Positions 62,037-64,000 of a DNA stretch of 64,000 nucleotides are shown here, piece by piece. The DNA is from Nisaea acidiphila (GTDB lineage Bacteria > Pseudomonadota > Alphaproteobacteria > Thalassobaculales > Thalassobaculaceae). The notes under the pieces are model-generated. The model ran no database searches, was not told where the DNA came from, and saw only the letters and a program-made list of their open reading frames with translations. The number at the start of each line of letters is the position of its first letter. Position 1 is the first letter of the stretch. Where the stretch lies: positions 3,466,501-3,530,500 of the forward strand of contig NZ_CP102480.1 in NCBI RefSeq assembly GCF_024662015.1, written 5' to 3'. Made by a program: the position numbers and the translations under genes.

Positions 62037-63341
62037 ATGTCGAATACCAAGGACCTGAAAAAAACGAAAACGTCCAAAGGAGCTATCTCGCGTCGTGGCG
62101 TGCTGAAGGGAATGGCCGCGGGGGCGGTCGCCGGAGGTACGCTGATCAAGGGAGCGCCCTTCGTGCATGCGTCGGAGCCGATCACGCTTCGCATCGCCGG
62201 CACGGGCGTCAATCAGTTCAAGGAACTGGCCGACAAGGCGAAGGAGGATCTGGGCTTCACGATCCAGTACACCTCGCTCACTTCGGACGACGTGGTGAAG
62301 CGGGCAGTAACCCAGTCCTCGTCCTTCGACATGCTCGATGCCGAATACTGGATGCTCAAGAAGATCGTGCCCTCGGGCAAGATGAAGGGCATGGATGTTT
62401 CGAAGATCAAGTATTACGACCAGATCGTGCCGATCTTTACCAAGGGCGAGCTGCCGGATGGTACCAAGATGTCCCGCCAGGGCATCGCGCCGATCAAGGT
62501 GAGCTACCTGAAAGGTGCTGAGTCGAGCGAGTTTGCCGATGACCCCAGCGGCTACATGACGCTGATCCCGACGGTCTACAATGCCGATACGCTCGGCATC
62601 CGGCCGGACCTGATCAAGCGCCCGATCAATACCTGGGCCGAACTGCTGAATCCGGAATTCAAGGGCAAGGCCTCGATCCTGAACATTCCCTCTATCGGCA
62701 TCATGGATGCCGCCATGGTCTGCGAAGCCTCCAAGCTCGTCAGCTACGGCGACAAAGGCAACATGACCAAGGAAGAGATCGACGCCACCATGAAGGTGCT
62801 GACCGAGGCCAAGAAAGACGGCCAGTTCCGCGCCTTCTGGAAGGAGTTCAACGAGAGCGTCAACCTGATGGCCTCGGGCGAAGTCGTGATCCAGTCCATG
62901 TGGTCGCCGGCGGTCACCAAGGTCCGCTCGATGGGCGTGCCCTGCATCTACCAGCCGCTGAAGGAAGGTTACCGGGCCTGGGCCGGCGGCCTCGGCCTGC
63001 CGTCGCATCTCGACGGCAAGAAACTGGATGCGGCCTACGAGTTCATCAACTGGTACATGTCCGGCTGGACCGGCGCCTTCCTGAACCGCCAGGGCTACTA
63101 CACCGCCGTGCTGGAAACCGCGAAACCCTTCATGTCCGAGGACGAATGGGGCTTCTGGATGGAAGGCAAGCCGGCCAAGTCCGACATCATGAGCCCGACC
63201 GGCCAGAAGATCGAACCGGCGGGCGCGACCCGCGATGGCGGCTCCTTCTGGGACCGCATGGGGAACGTGACCGTCTGGAACACGGTGATGGACGAGGACC
63301 GTTACATGGTCCGCAAGTGGAACGAGTTCATCGCCGCCTGA
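62037..63341 (+). CDS. ABC transporter substrate-binding protein, PotD-like, Tat-exported
   Basis: 434 residues. A twin-arginine signal (ISRRGVLKGMAAGAVAGG, cleavage near VHAS) precedes a family-1 binding fold (ITLRIAGTGVNQF; ADTLGIRPDLIKRPINTWAE). The pattern is that of spermidine/putrescine-type binding proteins, though some relatives carry other amines or amides. The ATG has GGAGG with 7-base spacing. It lies between the ATPase and the permease genes. Confidence 0.84.
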   Translation: MSNTKDLKKTKTSKGAISRRGVLKGMAAGAVAGGTLIKGAPFVHASEPITLRIAGTGVNQFKELADKAKEDLGFTIQYTSLTSDDVVKRAVTQSSSFDMLDAEYWMLKKIVPSGKMKGMDVSKIKYYDQIVPIFTKGELPDGTKMSRQGIAPIKVSYLKGAESSEFADDPSGYMTLIPTVYNADTLGIRPDLIKRPINTWAELLNPEFKGKASILNIPSIGIMDAAMVCEASKLVSYGDKGNMTKEEIDATMKVLTEAKKDGQFRAFWKEFNESVNLMASGEVVIQSMWSPAVTKVRSMGVPCIYQPLKEGYRAWAGGLGLPSHLDGKKLDAAYEFINWYMSGWTGAFLNRQGYYTAVLETAKPFMSEDEWGFWMEGKPAKSDIMSPTGQKIEPAGATRDGGSFWDRMGNVTVWNTVMDEDRYMVRKWNEFIAA

Positions 63342-63352
63342 TGAATCTTATG

Positions 63353-63379
63353 CCGGAGGCCGGTCTGGCCGGCCTCCGG
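63353..63379 (+). promoter_or_regulatory. Stem-loop between binding protein and permease genes
   Basis: CCGGAGGCCGG pairs perfectly with CCGGCCTCCGG (11 bp) around a 5-base loop, 11 bases after the binding-protein stop. It is the fourth case in this window of a hairpin just after a substrate-binding-protein gene. Confidence 0.68.
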
Positions 63380-63411
63380 TTCCTCGAACGAGCCGAACCG
63401 GGACAAGCCTG

Positions 63412-64000
63412 ATGGAGCGATTGAGCGCCTGGACCGCCTATCTGCAGGCGTTGCCGCTGACCCTGATCTTTCTGGTTTTTTTCGCGCTACCGATCGCGCT
63501 CGTCGTGGTGGTCAGCTTCTTCGATTACCAGACCTACCAGATCCTGATTCCGGATTTCGTGCTGTTTAACTACGAGGACGTCTTCTCCTCCTCGGTCACC
63601 TACCAGACCTACCTGATCACCTTTCGCTTCTGCCTGATGGTCTGGGCGATCACGCTCGTCCTCGGCTTCACGATCGCCTACTTCCTTGCTTTCCATGTCC
63701 GCACGATCACCATGCAAATCGTGCTCTTCCTGCTCTGCACGATCCCGTTCTGGACCTCGATCGTCATCCGCATGATCGCCTGGATCCCGCTGCTCGGGCG
63801 GAACGGCCTGGTGAACAAGGCGCTGCTCGCGATGGGGGTCACCGACGCGCCGGTGGAATGGCTGCTCTACAGCGAGTTCGCCGTGGTGATCGGCTATGTC
63901 CACCTCTACACGCTGTTCATGATCGTGCCGATCTTCAACTCGATGATGCGGATCGACCGCTCCCTGCTTGAAGCCGCGACCGATGCTGGCGCGAGCGGCT
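63412..64000 (+). CDS. potB: ABC transporter permease, PotB-like (3' truncated)
   Basis: 196 codons are visible to the window edge. Five hydrophobic segments are seen, with PFWTSIVIRMIAWIPLLGRNG (near 120-140) and the start of the EAA loop (RSLLEAATDAGASG) at the end. It is the first membrane subunit of the polyamine-type importer; a second permease presumably follows outside the window. Confidence 0.84.
   Translation, partial: MERLSAWTAYLQALPLTLIFLVFFALPIALVVVVSFFDYQTYQILIPDFVLFNYEDVFSSSVTYQTYLITFRFCLMVWAITLVLGFTIAYFLAFHVRTITMQIVLFLLCTIPFWTSIVIRMIAWIPLLGRNGLVNKALLAMGVTDAPVEWLLYSEFAVVIGYVHLYTLFMIVPIFNSMMRIDRSLLEAATDAGASG

Noticed and set aside
1-64000. Search for CRISPR arrays, tRNA or rRNA genes, insertion sequences and phage genes
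   Set aside because: No regularly spaced repeats with unique spacers, no cloverleaf candidates, no transposase or integrase motifs were seen; the paralogous gene pairs are not flanked by mobile-element ends.

Overview
The window is dense, high-GC bacterial DNA with short intergenic gaps, many 4-bp ATGA stop/start overlaps and no rRNA, tRNA, CRISPR or insertion sequence that I can see. The gene content (TRAP and tripartite-tricarboxylate transporters, NAD-linked fdsGBACD formate dehydrogenase, DoeA ectoine hydrolase, DUF1127 proteins, coenzyme A-based aromatic pathways) points to a heterotrophic alphaproteobacterium, probably a marine or soil Rhodospirillales-like lineage. That assignment is inference from gene content, not from a marker gene.

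Layout. 1-5.3 kb: end of a ferric-reductase-like membrane protein, the azlCD amino-acid exporter pair with a divergent XRE-cupin regulator, a second XRE protein and two MFS transporters. 5.3-11.7 kb: a tctCBA transporter and a thiamine-diphosphate (TPP) enzyme, divergent from a GntR regulator and a flavin-reductase-like protein. 11.8-14.3 kb: fumC translationally coupled to an FMN alpha-hydroxy-acid dehydrogenase. 14.4-20.9 kb: a CoA-dependent anthranilate (2-aminobenzoate) cluster with its own MarR protein and a divergent RidA-family protein. 21-24.5 kb: a small signalling island with two DUF1127 proteins, two degenerate STAS proteins and a wHTH-alpha/beta-hydrolase fusion; two of its intergenic regions carry matching 12-bp-period CGTTGT repeats. 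24.8-33.1 kb: a TRAP importer plus a complete-looking hydroxycinnamate beta-oxidative deacetylation pathway with a MarR regulator. 33.1-34.7 kb: a Tat-exported aldo/keto reductase and a membrane protein. 34.9-41.7 kb: fdsGBACD and a LysR protein. 41.7-46.3 kb: ectoine catabolism genes (doeA, an M20 deacetylase, doeX, a class III aminotransferase).

46.3-64 kb is the most unusual part. Two paralogous amidase/AtzG-like pairs flank a large operon. That operon contains a family-5 ABC importer, a cysteine hydrolase, an asparaginase-family enzyme lacking a conserved substrate-binding Asp, and a DMT transporter. A second DMT transporter, a GntR/FCD regulator and a polyamine-type ABC importer follow. 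A shared ATTGGATACAAT-like element lies upstream of four of these units, and both ABC operons have a sigma-54-type promoter of the form TGGCATG-N4-TTGCT. I read this as a coordinately regulated, probably nitrogen-responsive system for importing and hydrolysing an unidentified amide or ureide.

A recurring detail is that all four transport operons carry a long GC-rich hairpin just after the substrate-binding-protein gene, before the next transporter gene, which suggests differential expression within each operon.
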